This document shows, in pieces, positions 7,687 through 14,551 of a stretch of DNA of 18,685 nt. Both the position numbers and the translations under genes were made by a program. Every line of letters begins with the position of its first letter. Positions within the stretch are counted from its first letter, which is position 1. Below the pieces are notes generated by a model, which had not been told where the DNA came from, did no database searches, and saw nothing but the letters and a program-made list of their open reading frames with translations. Source of the DNA: CBDTYW01 sp965364735 (GTDB taxonomy: Bacteria > Actinomycetota > Nitriliruptoria > Nitriliruptorales > Nitriliruptoraceae); contig CBDTYW010000042.1 in the NCBI GenBank assembly GCA_965364735.1, positions 1-18,685 of the forward strand, read 5' to 3'.

Positions 7687-10251
7687 TCAGAACATCGCGG
7701 TCTGGGTCGCTGCGGGACCGTCCGTGAGCTGGGCGATCCTGGCGGTGACGGGGCCGAGCACGTCGCGTTGCAGCGCGGTGCGGAGGATCCCGACGAGCCT
7801 GGCGCGGCTCAGGTCCGGCTCGTGGGCGACATCATCGGGATCGTCCACGACGTCGAGATCGTTGAGGTCGTCGGAGTCATCGAGATCGGACTCCCACCAG
7901 CCGATCGATGAGTCGTCGTCGTCCACCTCGGCCTCGCGCAGGGCGGCTTCGAGATCGACCCGTGCGGGGGCGACGCGCGGCGCGCGGTCCGCCACCGTGA
8001 TGCGGTCCATCGGCATGACCCGGACCGCCCCGACGGTCTGACCGGAGTCGGTGTGCCGACGCAGCATCCCGCTGAAGGTCGCCAGGCCGAGCCAGGTCGA
8101 TGACGGCATGCCGAACAGGCCCGAGAACAACGCGGCGTCCGACGTCACGCGGAACGTCAGCTGCGTGCCGGCGTTGTCCAGCAGCGCGTCGCGCGTCGTC
8201 GACTCGAGCTGAGACAGGTGCTGATGCGCGACGACCAACGAGATCCCGAACTTGCGGCCCTCCGTCGCCACCATCTGGATGCGCGAGTCCGGCAGGCGCT
8301 GGGCCTCGTCGATGACGATGACCGTCGGTCGGCCGTCCTGCGCTGTCTGGATCGCCTGCACGATCAGGTCCATGACGAGGTGCGCCATCACGCCGGAGGT
8401 CGCGGGGGGAACATCGACCGGGCTCGACATGACCAGCAGGTCGTGGTCGGCGACGAGCTCCTCTGCGCGGATCCCCGCGCCGACGGCGGCGAACGGCGTC
8501 GGCAGCCCTTCGGGCCCCAGCACCTCGAACTTGCTCATCAGCCAGCCGACCACCTCGGACGGGTCACGCAGCGCCCGCCGCATCGCGCTCGCGGACACCG
8601 TCACGCGCCGGTCGTCGACGACGTCCATCGCGACGGAGAGCAGCTCGTCGTTGGCGACCTCGCGCGCCTGCTGGAAGGGGTGGACACCCGGGGCTGCGCT
8701 GAGGATCGTGAGCGCGTGCTGTGCGAGCTCACGCCACCGCACCCCGGTCCACGACGGGTTCCACATCGACACCACCGACGAGATGATTCGCTGGATGTCA
8801 CGCGAGGCACGGTCGGCGTCGTCGTGCAGCGAGCCGAGCACCTGGAGGCTCACGTCGGCTCCGAGCTCGGCGGATCGCAGCCCGGCGTCGAGCGCGCGGC
8901 GGTGGCAGCGCCGCGAGACGTCGTCGTGCCCGTCCAGGACGAGCACGCGGGCGCCGGAATGGAGGGCCTGCATGACGATCTGCTCGATCGTGACGGACTT
9001 CCCGGTCCCGGACGCCCCGACGACGTGGAGGTGACGGGGCGGGTCGAAGAGGTCGATCACGACCGGCCGCAGCGAGTCCGGGTGGGTGCCGAGGACGACG
9101 GTTCCTCGCGCCCCGACGGTCGGTGAGGGCGCCTCGGGCTGCACGCCCGCACCCAGCGAAGGAATCCCCGGCAGCGGCGCGCCCGCGGGGACCGGTGGCC
9201 GCAGCACGAGCGCCGCTTCGGTGAGGGTCACCTTGTCGCCGAGCGTCGTGGCACGTCGGGTCCCGACGCCGGGCAGCCCCGTCGCGAAGAGCACGGCCGT
9301 CTCGGCCGGGTCCACGGTCTCGAGCTCGACCCCGCCGACGTAGCGCGGCCGGGCCGCGACGGTCGAGGTCGCCATGTCTGCCCGCTCGGACAGGTGGACG
9401 ACGTCGACCTCCGCGGTGATCGCGCAGGCGATCGTCCTCGCCACGGTCGCGGGGATGGTGTGGTCGGACGCGACGACGACGTGGGCGAGGAACACCGGCG
9501 AGCGCATCGACTCGGACAGGTCGATGAGCGTCGCGGCCACACGCCGGGCGCGCTGCCCGATCGTCCCGTCCGGGTGCAGCTCGGCGATCTCCATCGCGGT
9601 GCGGAACTGCAGGTCGAGGTCGGCCTCGTCCTCTCCGCCGATGGTCGTCGGCATCAACGCGACCGCGAGGGTGATGGGGCGTCCCTGCTCGTCGGCGTGG
9701 AGGAGCGCGTCGACGACGGAGGACCAGTCGTCGGCGGACTGTTCCCATCGCGACACGCAGCTCGCCGAGCGGCCGCCCGCGTCGACGACCTCGATGCGTC
9801 GCTGGACGATCCGCTGCGCGAACCGCGGGGCGTCGATGAGGTGGACCGCAGGATCGGTGGCGTCGAACCGGAACGCGTGCGGCCGGTCCTGGATCGTCCG
9901 CTGCGTGGCGCGATGCAGCGCGTGGACCTCGGCGGTGGCGGCGTCGACGTCGTGCCCGCCCGCAGAGAGCAGCAGCGTGAAGCCGAGCTTCCCGGCCTCG
10001 ACGGTCATGCGCAGCGACAGCCCGTAGCGGCCGGGGGTCGCCGCGAGCTCCGCCACCCTCGCGAAGCGACGCAGGGCCGCCCGCATCGCGGCGGTGTCGG
10101 TGATGGCGCGCGGGTCCGCGCCGACGAGGGTCAGCGCGGTCGTGGCCATCCACGGGGCGGTCGGGTCGGCGGCGGGATGGGTGCAGCGGACGACATGGAC
10201 CAGCGGGGGCTTGGCGGGAGCCGGCGGGGCGGGGGCGAGGAGCGTGGACAA
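7687..10251 (-). CDS. Large TraG/VirB4/HerA-type P-loop ATPase, function unknown
   Basis: An 854-residue protein without evident membrane helices. Residues 1-400 are an alpha/beta region I cannot assign. The ATPase core has Walker A G-A-S-G-T-G-K-S at 412-419 and Walker B T-V-I-V-I-D-E-A at 643-650. A later K-F-G-I-S-L-V-V-A-H-Q-H-L-S-Q-L segment followed by D-N-A-G-T resembles the sensor region of TraD/TraG coupling proteins and HerA helicases. Residues about 776-807 are a run of Asp-rich sequence before a short helical end. Such ATPases pump DNA or protein in conjugation and resection, but no relaxase, VirB or NurA partner is nearby. The TTG start is chosen because GAAGG lies ten bases upstream on the minus strand; an in-frame GTG at 10341 would add 30 residues. 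It converges on hemL with 21 bp between stops. Confidence 0.8.
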   Translation of the reverse strand: MSTLLAPAPPAPAKPPLVHVVRCTHPAADPTAPWMATTALTLVGADPRAITDTAAMRAALRRFARVAELAATPGRYGLSLRMTVEAGKLGFTLLLSAGGHDVDAATAEVHALHRATQRTIQDRPHAFRFDATDPAVHLIDAPRFAQRIVQRRIEVVDAGGRSASCVSRWEQSADDWSSVVDALLHADEQGRPITLAVALMPTTIGGEDEADLDLQFRTAMEIAELHPDGTIGQRARRVAATLIDLSESMRSPVFLAHVVVASDHTIPATVARTIACAITAEVDVVHLSERADMATSTVAARPRYVGGVELETVDPAETAVLFATGLPGVGTRRATTLGDKVTLTEAALVLRPPVPAGAPLPGIPSLGAGVQPEAPSPTVGARGTVVLGTHPDSLRPVVIDLFDPPRHLHVVGASGTGKSVTIEQIVMQALHSGARVLVLDGHDDVSRRCHRRALDAGLRSAELGADVSLQVLGSLHDDADRASRDIQRIISSVVSMWNPSWTGVRWRELAQHALTILSAAPGVHPFQQAREVANDELLSVAMDVVDDRRVTVSASAMRRALRDPSEVVGWLMSKFEVLGPEGLPTPFAAVGAGIRAEELVADHDLLVMSSPVDVPPATSGVMAHLVMDLIVQAIQTAQDGRPTVIVIDEAQRLPDSRIQMVATEGRKFGISLVVAHQHLSQLESTTRDALLDNAGTQLTFRVTSDAALFSGLFGMPSSTWLGLATFSGMLRRHTDSGQTVGAVRVMPMDRITVADRAPRVAPARVDLEAALREAEVDDDDSSIGWWESDLDDSDDLNDLDVVDDPDDVAHEPDLSRARLVGILRTALQRDVLGPVTARIAQLTDGPAATQTAMF

Positions 10252-10279
10252 CGTCAGATGACCTTCGGGGCGCGGGCGA

Positions 10280-10441
10280 TCAGTCGTGTGCGAGCACGAC
10301 GGGACGGACCCGCGACAGCTCGCGGATCGACCCCCGCGCACCCGGGTCCGGCAGTACCCCGGCGGGAGGGGTCAGCCACCAGACACGATCCGACGTTCTC
10401 GCGTCAACGGTTCGCTTGCAACGGTGAGCACACGTGAGCAT
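10280..10441 (-). CDS. Possible small protein upstream of the ATPase gene
   Basis: A 53-codon reading frame starts at ATG 10441 and ends 28 bases before the proposed ATPase start. The product is basic at first, then contains R-V-W-W-L-T-P-P-A-G-V-L-P-D-P-G and ends V-V-L-A-H-D. I recognise no family. There is no ribosome site before the ATG, and the start overlaps the palindrome cluster, both of which argue against it. It may be a small gene of the ATPase operon, a leader peptide, or chance in GC-rich DNA. The last is the most likely. Confidence 0.2.
   Translation of the reverse strand: MLTCAHRCKRTVDARTSDRVWWLTPPAGVLPDPGARGSIRELSRVRPVVLAHD
10405..10440. repeat. Short direct repeats CAACGG and GTGAGCA
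   Basis: CAACGG occurs at 10405-10410 and 10419-10424, and GTGAGCA at 10424-10430 and 10434-10440. The second pair is spaced exactly ten bases apart, about one helical turn, so a protein could bind both copies on the same face of the DNA. They sit directly beside the palindromes at 10442-10471, upstream of the minus-strand ATPase gene. Function is inferred only from arrangement. Confidence 0.5.
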
Positions 10442-10471
10442 GCGTGCGCACGCGGCGTGCACCAGTGCACG
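10442..10471. promoter_or_regulatory. Two adjacent perfect palindromes, candidate operator
   Basis: GCGTGCGCACGC at 10442-10453 is a perfect 12-bp palindrome. Two bases later CGTGCAC at 10456-10462 and GTGCACG at 10465-10471 form a perfect 7-bp inverted repeat around CA. Both share the GTGCxC/GxGCAC theme. They lie about 190-220 bases upstream of the ATPase start and about 110-135 bases past the stop of the MpaB-like gene. Such paired sites are typical of dimeric repressors. No nearby regulator gene is present to name the binder. Confidence 0.45.
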
Positions 10472-10577
10472 TCCCGGGCCGTCCACACCCTCGCGGTGTC
10501 CGACGCGCACGCCTGCCGGACATCTCGCTGGGTCGCGGTGCGGTCGCCGGGCGACCGTCTGCCCACCAAGCCCTCGG

Positions 10578-11612
10578 TCAGGCCGGTGACGTCGCGCGGA
10601 TCTCGGCGAAGGTGGCGGCGGGGGAGCGGCCCGCGGCGAGGCGCATCGCGCTCAGCAGCGTCGTGCACTGTGCGGCAGCGACCGTCGCGGCCAGGCCGTT
10701 CGCGGGGGCGCCGAGCAGACGACGCTGTTCCGGGTCGAGGCTCGCGAGCGCCCCGAGGAGCAGCGAGGCGTACGGGGCGCGGATGTGGCCCGGCAGCGGC
10801 GGCCAGCGGAGGAACTTCAGCGCCTCGCGGGCCTGCTCGCCGACCGCGAGCTCCGGCGCGAACGACTCCAGCACCCGCTCGAGCCCGCGGACGTCGGCGG
10901 GGAGGTCGGGAAGCAGCGGGGCGGCGACCATGCCGCGACGGAAGGCGTCCGGGTCCGCGGCGACGGCGTCGAGGTCAGCGCGTGGGTCGAGCAGGGCGTG
11001 CATCCGCGACTGCTCGGCGACGAAGCGATCTGCGACCTCGCGGCTCACCGGCGTCGGGGCGAACAGCCGATCCGCCGCCAGCATCGAGGCGGTGAAGGTC
11101 ACGGAGACCCAGACGAGCAGCCTCGGGTCCTCGGCGGAGTAGGGACGCCCGTCCGGCGCGGTCCCGCGGATCCGCTTGTGGACGGCGCGGACGATCCTGG
11201 TCGCCTTCAGCGCCTGCGGCGTCGAGCCGAACGAGACGGTCGTGACGTACTGCGAGGTCCGCGACAGCCGGCCGAGCGGGTCAGCGGCGTAGCCCGACTG
11301 CTGGGCGACGCCGGCCATCGCGAGCGGGTGCATCGTCTGCATGAGCAGCGCCCGCAGGCCTCCCGCGATCGCTGCGGGTTCGCCGAGCACCTGCCAAGAG
11401 GCCGACCCCACGCCGGCGAGGCCTTCGTCGCCGGGATCCGAGATCACGTCGGTCGTGGGCGCCGACGCCCCGAACAGCCCGAGCAGCACGGAGCGGAGCC
11501 CGTCGCGCGCGACCGGCAGCCCGGCGGGCGTCGTGCTCGCCAAGGCGCGCGATGCCTGAGGGAGCCGCGCTGCTGAGCCACGGGCCATCGTGACGAGCGT
11601 TCCGATCGGCAC
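10578..11612 (-). CDS. MpaB / DUF2236-family oxygenase
   Basis: A 344-residue protein resembling the MpaB/rubber-oxygenase catalytic domain family (formerly DUF2236). The best evidence is the segment L-L-M-Q-T-M-H-P-L-A-M-A-G-V followed by Y-A-A-D-P-L-G-R-L-S-R-T and V-H-K-R-I-R-G-T. Members studied, such as latex-clearing protein, are haem b dioxygenases; the histidines of M-H-P and V-H-K-R are candidates for the family's conserved ones. Substrate is unknown. GTG at 11612 is preferred because GAAGGA at 11619-11624 sits six bases upstream on the minus strand; ATG at 11588 would shorten it by eight residues. The frame stays open far upstream, to 12593, but that part is antisense to a thioredoxin gene and is not real. 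No signal peptide is evident. Confidence 0.75.
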   Translation of the reverse strand: MPIGTLVTMARGSAARLPQASRALASTTPAGLPVARDGLRSVLLGLFGASAPTTDVISDPGDEGLAGVGSASWQVLGEPAAIAGGLRALLMQTMHPLAMAGVAQQSGYAADPLGRLSRTSQYVTTVSFGSTPQALKATRIVRAVHKRIRGTAPDGRPYSAEDPRLLVWVSVTFTASMLAADRLFAPTPVSREVADRFVAEQSRMHALLDPRADLDAVAADPDAFRRGMVAAPLLPDLPADVRGLERVLESFAPELAVGEQAREALKFLRWPPLPGHIRAPYASLLLGALASLDPEQRRLLGAPANGLAATVAAAQCTTLLSAMRLAAGRSPAATFAEIRATSPA

Positions 11613-11618
11613 CAGCGT

Positions 11619-11624
11619 TCCTTC
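11619..11624 (-). promoter_or_regulatory. Ribosome binding site deciding the MpaB-like start
   Basis: GAAGGA on the minus strand lies six bases before the GTG at 11612, an ideal spacing. The ATG at 11588 has no comparable site, so the GTG is preferred. Confidence 0.55.
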
Positions 11625-11686
11625 GACGATGCGGGGGCAGTGTGGCGAGCATCGGACCAGACCGACGCGCCACCGAGGGTTCGGAG

Positions 11687-11702
11687 CGGCACACTCGTGC
11701 CG
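11687..11702. repeat. Small inverted repeat in the divergent MpaB-like/thioredoxin region
   Basis: CGGCAC at 11687-11692 and GTGCCG at 11697-11702 form a six-base stem around ACTC. It lies in the 228-bp spacer between two divergent genes and might be an operator or mRNA hairpin. A TTGACC hexamer at 11795-11800 could be a -35 for the thioredoxin gene, but no good -10 follows it. Nothing else was recognised in this spacer. Confidence 0.35.
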
Positions 11703-11840
11703 ACGGGTCCGCTCAGGGCAACGCGACCCGCGACGCGAAGGTGCCCGAGCGCACGTCGCCGGGGCATGGTGGAACGTCACCGCCTCACCTGCCGTTGACC
11801 GTGTCGAGCCTGATCTCCCCGAGACGAGGAAGCCGTCGTC

Positions 11841-12407
11841 GTGCGTCGCATCCCTGCCCTCCTCGCCCTGGCCGCCCTCGCGGTCACCGGGTGCGCGGGC
11901 GCGGCCTCCGAGCCCGGCTCGGTGGCGTGTGGCGGCGTCGACGGGGACGTCGTCGTCTCGCGGGAGCCTCTCGCGACCTTGACCTCGGGGCAGCCGCTGC
12001 CGTCCGCGGAGCTCGCGGAGCTGCACAGCGGTGCCTGCACGACGCTGCAGGATCTCGTCGGCACCCCGATGGTCGTCAACGTCTGGGCGACGTGGTGCGC
12101 CTTCTGCGTCGAGGAGATGCCGGACCTGCAGGCCGCGAGCGAACGGCTCGAGGGCAAGGTCCAGTTCGTGGGCCTGAACCGCGAGGACAACGCCGCGCAG
12201 GCGCGTGCGCTCGCCCGCGAGACCGGTGTGGAGTACCTCCTGCTCGAGGATCCGAAGGGCGACTACTTCTTCTCGCTCAAGGCCAGGGCCATGCCCACGA
12301 CGGTCCTCGTCGACGCGAACGGGGTGATCCAGTACCGCCACGCAGGCTCGCTGACCGAAGATCAGCTGCTCGATCTGGTCGTCGAGCACCTCGGCGTGCG
12401 GGTCTGA
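11841..12407 (+). CDS. TlpA/ResA-like thioredoxin lipoprotein
   Basis: A 188-residue exported protein. Residues 1-17 are a lipoprotein signal peptide with lipobox A-V-T-G-C; C18 would be lipidated, placing the domain on the outer face of the membrane. The thioredoxin fold shows active site W-C-A-F-C (C86, C89) preceded by V-N-V-W-A-T, and cis-proline P152 in A-M-P-T-T. ResA/TlpA proteins reduce haem-binding cysteines of apocytochromes c or otherwise keep extracytoplasmic thiols reduced. Its position 255 bp upstream of a cytochrome bc operon fits that role. Extra cysteines C30 and C66 before the active site could form a second disulfide. The GTG start has a weak GAGGA-type ribosome site about ten bases upstream. 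Confidence 0.88.
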   Translation: MRRIPALLALAALAVTGCAGAASEPGSVACGGVDGDVVVSREPLATLTSGQPLPSAELAELHSGACTTLQDLVGTPMVVNVWATWCAFCVEEMPDLQAASERLEGKVQFVGLNREDNAAQARALARETGVEYLLLEDPKGDYFFSLKARAMPTTVLVDANGVIQYRHAGSLTEDQLLDLVVEHLGVRV

Positions 12408-12415
12408 GCAGCGCC

Positions 12416-12432
12416 CCGGCACACCGCGCCGG
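12416..12432 (+). terminator. Weak hairpin after the first thioredoxin gene
   Basis: CCGGC at 12416-12420 pairs with GCCGG at 12428-12432 around seven bases, starting nine bases after the stop codon. There is no T-run. It might terminate the thioredoxin transcript before the bc operon promoter at 12453, but the stem is short. Confidence 0.25.
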
Positions 12433-12452
12433 CGGAATGAATGGCCCGTCGT

Positions 12453-12482
12453 TTGAGACGCGCTTCCGTGCGTCGGTATGAT
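12453..12482 (+). promoter_or_regulatory. Sigma-70-type promoter of the cytochrome bc operon
   Basis: TTGAGA at 12453-12458 and TATGAT at 12477-12482 are each one base from the consensus hexamers, separated by 18 bases. This is the best promoter in the window and A/T-rich against its GC-rich surroundings. Transcription would begin near 12489, leaving a leader of about 170 bases before the first gene. Its near-consensus form suggests strong constitutive expression. Confidence 0.75.
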
Positions 12483-12488
12483 TTCGGG

Positions 12489-12662
12489 ACCCTGACTGAC
12501 CCCGCATGCGCGCCCCGCGTGCAGCCGCGTCGACCGGGGTGCACTGCCGTCGGCCCTTCCCGGTGTCCTTCGGTCCGCCCGCGCACCGACCACGCGCCGT
12601 CGTCAGACGCCGGCCGTGCCACCCACGACGTACCCGGTTGACGCCTTGAAGGGACGAACTCC
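12489..12662 (+). other. Long 5' leader of the cytochrome bc operon
   Basis: About 170 bases separate the presumed start of transcription from the first ATG. I recognise no known riboswitch or RNA family. A good ribosome site, AAGGGA at 12649-12654, closes the leader eight bases before the ATG. The length leaves room for RNA-level control, but nothing in the sequence proves it. Confidence 0.4.
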
Positions 12663-13178
12663 ATGCGTTTGAGCTGGTTCGGCGACTTCTTCTCCGCCAT
12701 TCCCGACGCGTTGCGTGCCCTCTACGAGCAGGGCGACCCGAGCAACCTGGGCGACGGCTGGTGGGGAGCGGTCATCCTCCTCATCTGGGGCATCTTCTTC
12801 GTCGCGATCCCGATCGCGATCGCGAGGCAGGTCCGTGAGGAGCACGAGTGGGTGAGCGCCACGATGGGCGTCATGGCCGGTCTGGCCATCATGTGGTGGG
12901 CCTACGGGATCATCCCGTCCGCATGGATCTATTACGTGGACTCCAACAAGGAGATCCTCAAGGACGTCATCATCCCGCAGTCCGCCGGGCTGACGTTCGG
13001 TGAGTACCGCGTCGACATCGCGTCGAACCTGTACGAGGTCATCCGCGACATCGTCGTGGTCCTCGAGCACTTCGCCGCCTTCATCCTCACCTTCTGGGGC
13101 GCGATCCGCATCCAGAAGATGTTCCCGAAGACCCTCGCAGCCGGCGAGGTCAAGTCCGAGAGCGGCGGCTACAAGTAG
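12663..13178 (+). CDS. Three-helix membrane protein, first gene of the bc operon
   Basis: A 171-residue protein with probable membrane helices near 35-56, 66-86 and 125-150. Tryptophans crowd helices 1 and 2 (G-D-G-W-W-G, I-M-W-W-A-Y-G). Between helices 2 and 3 lies a loop of about 40 residues. Helix 3 carries E135-H136, unusual within a membrane segment and possibly linked to quinone, proton or haem binding. I cannot assign a family and no cofactor motif is present. As the promoter-proximal gene of an operon encoding ferredoxin, cytochrome b, Rieske protein and cytochrome c, it is probably an accessory subunit or membrane anchor, perhaps for the ferredoxin that follows 68 bp downstream. That role is inference from position. 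The ATG has a clear ribosome site. Confidence 0.85.
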   Translation: MRLSWFGDFFSAIPDALRALYEQGDPSNLGDGWWGAVILLIWGIFFVAIPIAIARQVREEHEWVSATMGVMAGLAIMWWAYGIIPSAWIYYVDSNKEILKDVIIPQSAGLTFGEYRVDIASNLYEVIRDIVVVLEHFAAFILTFWGAIRIQKMFPKTLAAGEVKSESGGYK

Positions 13179-13246
13179 GCAGAACCGCCCGCTGAGCAGC
13201 ATCCGCAGCACGTTTCGTATCATCATCCGACCGACAAGGACCCGAC

Positions 13247-13591
13247 GTGGGGAAGACGGACAAGGGCGAGCATCCCCTGATGTTCGACGACTACACCGTC
13301 CAGCAGGTCGATCCGCAGTGGCTTCAGGAGCGTGTGAAGCCCAAGCGTCACATCGGCCTCACCGCTGAGCTGTGCATCCTGTGCCGCGCCTGCGAGGACG
13401 TGTGCCCCTGGGAGTGCATCTTCATGATGTCGCCCGACATCATCCAGGACGCCGACAAGAAGAGCGTGCTGTCTCTTGCGGAGCGGTCCCACGCCGTGTT
13501 CATCATCGACGACGCCGAGTGCACCCGCTGCGCCATCTGCGTCGAGCGCTGCCCGTCCGACGCCCTGTGGCTCGGCCGCGTCGAAAGCTGA
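13247..13591 (+). CDS. Ferredoxin-type protein with two [4Fe-4S] clusters
   Basis: A 114-residue soluble protein with no signal peptide, so on the cytoplasmic side. Two motifs of the form C-x2-C-x2-C-x3-C-P are present: C43, C46, C49, C53 and C92, C95, C98, C102, as in NuoI-type and bacterial 8-iron ferredoxins. About 38 residues separate them, more than in small ferredoxins, and C57 is an additional cysteine. The first 40 residues form an extension of unknown role. The protein would carry low-potential electrons. Its place between a membrane protein and cytochrome b suggests an electron input or relay to the quinone reductase complex, which is not part of classical bc1 or b6f. The GTG start follows AAGGA at 13236-13240 by six bases, a strong site. 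Confidence 0.9.
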   Translation: MGKTDKGEHPLMFDDYTVQQVDPQWLQERVKPKRHIGLTAELCILCRACEDVCPWECIFMMSPDIIQDADKKSVLSLAERSHAVFIIDDAECTRCAICVERCPSDALWLGRVES

Positions 13592-13653
13592 CGCACCCCA
13601 GACTTCGATCGTCCACCGCGACGATCACCCAGAAGACGCCCTGACCGCCGTCA

Positions 13654-13668
13654 CCTGCTCTGAGCAGG
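13654..13668. repeat. 15-bp palindrome between ferredoxin and cytochrome b genes
   Basis: CCTGCTC at 13654-13660 and GAGCAGG at 13662-13668 are exact reverse complements around a single T. As RNA it would form a shorter stem with an open loop just before the ribosome site of the cytochrome b gene, GAAGGA at 13677-13682. It could influence that gene's translation or stabilise processed mRNA. Confidence 0.35.
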
Positions 13669-13693
13669 CGGCCGACGAAGGATCCAGAGACCC

Positions 13694-14476
13694 GTGGCGA
13701 AGCTCAAGCTGCCGAAGCCCCCGAACTTCGATGACGTCAAGAAGGACGTCCAGGACAACGTGATCTGGAAGTCGATCTTCCGTCCTGGGTCGATCTACCG
13801 CAAGGGCTACCGCGACACGTCGCGTGACCGCGCCCTCGCGGCGATGAACAACGTGCTCTACCACCTGCACCCCGTGAAGGTGAAGCGCCACGGCCTGAAG
13901 CTCACCTACACCTACTGCCTCGGTGGTCTGAGCTTCTTCCTCTTCATCGGTCTGACGATCACGGGCATCTTCCTGATGTTCTTCTACCGGCCCACAGCCG
14001 GTGCGAACGCGGAGCTCGCCTACCTCGACATCCAGAACCTGTCGGCCCAGGTGACCTTCGGGAACCTGGTGCGCAACATGCACCGATGGTCCGCGCACCT
14101 CATGGTGTTCACCGTCTTCCTGCACATGGCCCGCGTCTTCTACCACGGGGCCTACAAGCCGCCGCGTGAGTTCAACTGGGTCGTCGGCGTCATCCTGCTG
14201 ACCCTGACCCTGCTCCTCTCCTTCACCGGCTACCTGCTGCCGTGGGACCAGCTGGCGCTCTGGGCCGTCACCGTCGGTACGAACATGATGGGCTTCACGC
14301 CCGTCTTCGGGAAACAATCCCAGTTCGTGCTGCTCGGAGGGGTCGAGATCGGCCCGGACACGCTGCTGCGGTGGTATGTCCTCCACGTGTTGTTCTTCCC
14401 CTTCATCACGGTCATCTTCCTCGCGGTGCACTTCTGGCGCATCCGCAAGGACGGTGGCATCTCCGGGCCGCTCTGA
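13694..14476 (+). CDS. Cytochrome b6-type subunit of a quinol:cytochrome c reductase
   Basis: A 260-residue membrane protein like PetB/QcrB of b6f-type complexes, with about four helices (near 71-97, 128-150, 163-183, 227-249). Haem-ligand pairs are H130/H144 and H231/H246. The 15-residue step of the second pair is typical of b6 rather than mitochondrial cytochrome b. Y-C-L-G-G at 74-78 aligns with the b6 cysteine that binds haem c-n covalently (C75 here). R-W-S-A, G-Y-L-L-P-W-D-Q and the end I-S-G-P-L also match b6. An N-terminal extension of about 45 residues is longer than in plastid b6. It acts in the membrane, taking electrons from quinol, probably menaquinol. Start GTG follows GAAGGA by 11 bases. 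Confidence 0.96.
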   Translation: MAKLKLPKPPNFDDVKKDVQDNVIWKSIFRPGSIYRKGYRDTSRDRALAAMNNVLYHLHPVKVKRHGLKLTYTYCLGGLSFFLFIGLTITGIFLMFFYRPTAGANAELAYLDIQNLSAQVTFGNLVRNMHRWSAHLMVFTVFLHMARVFYHGAYKPPREFNWVVGVILLTLTLLLSFTGYLLPWDQLALWAVTVGTNMMGFTPVFGKQSQFVLLGGVEIGPDTLLRWYVLHVLFFPFITVIFLAVHFWRIRKDGGISGPL

Positions 14477-14486
14477 CCTCGGTCAG
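14473..14486. repeat. Short palindrome over the cytochrome b stop codon
   Basis: CTGACC at 14473-14478 and GGTCAG at 14481-14486 are exact reverse complements separated by TC, spanning the TGA at 14474-14476. It may be chance or an mRNA processing or stabilising element between the cytochrome b and subunit IV genes. Confidence 0.25.
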
Positions 14487-14551
14487 AAGCCCAGCCCGCA
14501 GCATCAACCAGCTGACGCAACGTCCAGCGACACCCCCCAAGGACCAGCGAG

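Larger units (their letters stand above)
10252..10577. other. Gene-poor spacer upstream of the ATPase gene
   Basis: About 326 bases lie between the ATPase start and the stop of the MpaB-like gene. No tRNA, known RNA or strong promoter was recognised. It contains one weak minus-strand reading frame and a cluster of short palindromes and direct repeats around 10405-10471 (separate entries). A TTGACG hexamer reads on the minus strand at 10402-10407, but no acceptable -10 follows at normal spacing. Confidence 0.6.

Noticed and set aside
7687..10251. An integrated conjugative element
   Set aside because: Only one conjugation-like ATPase is present. No relaxase, integrase, attachment repeats or other transfer genes were found, and base composition does not differ visibly from the surroundings.
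11613..12593. Minus-strand reading frame continuing upstream of the MpaB-like gene, giving a 671-residue protein
   Set aside because: The added part is low-complexity, antisense to the thioredoxin lipoprotein gene and the bc operon promoter, and shows no family features. A start with a good ribosome site exists at 11612.
13992..14476. Mitochondrial-type or QcrB-type full-length cytochrome b
   Set aside because: The protein ends after four helices with b6-like I-S-G-P-L, and the remaining helices are on a separate gene.
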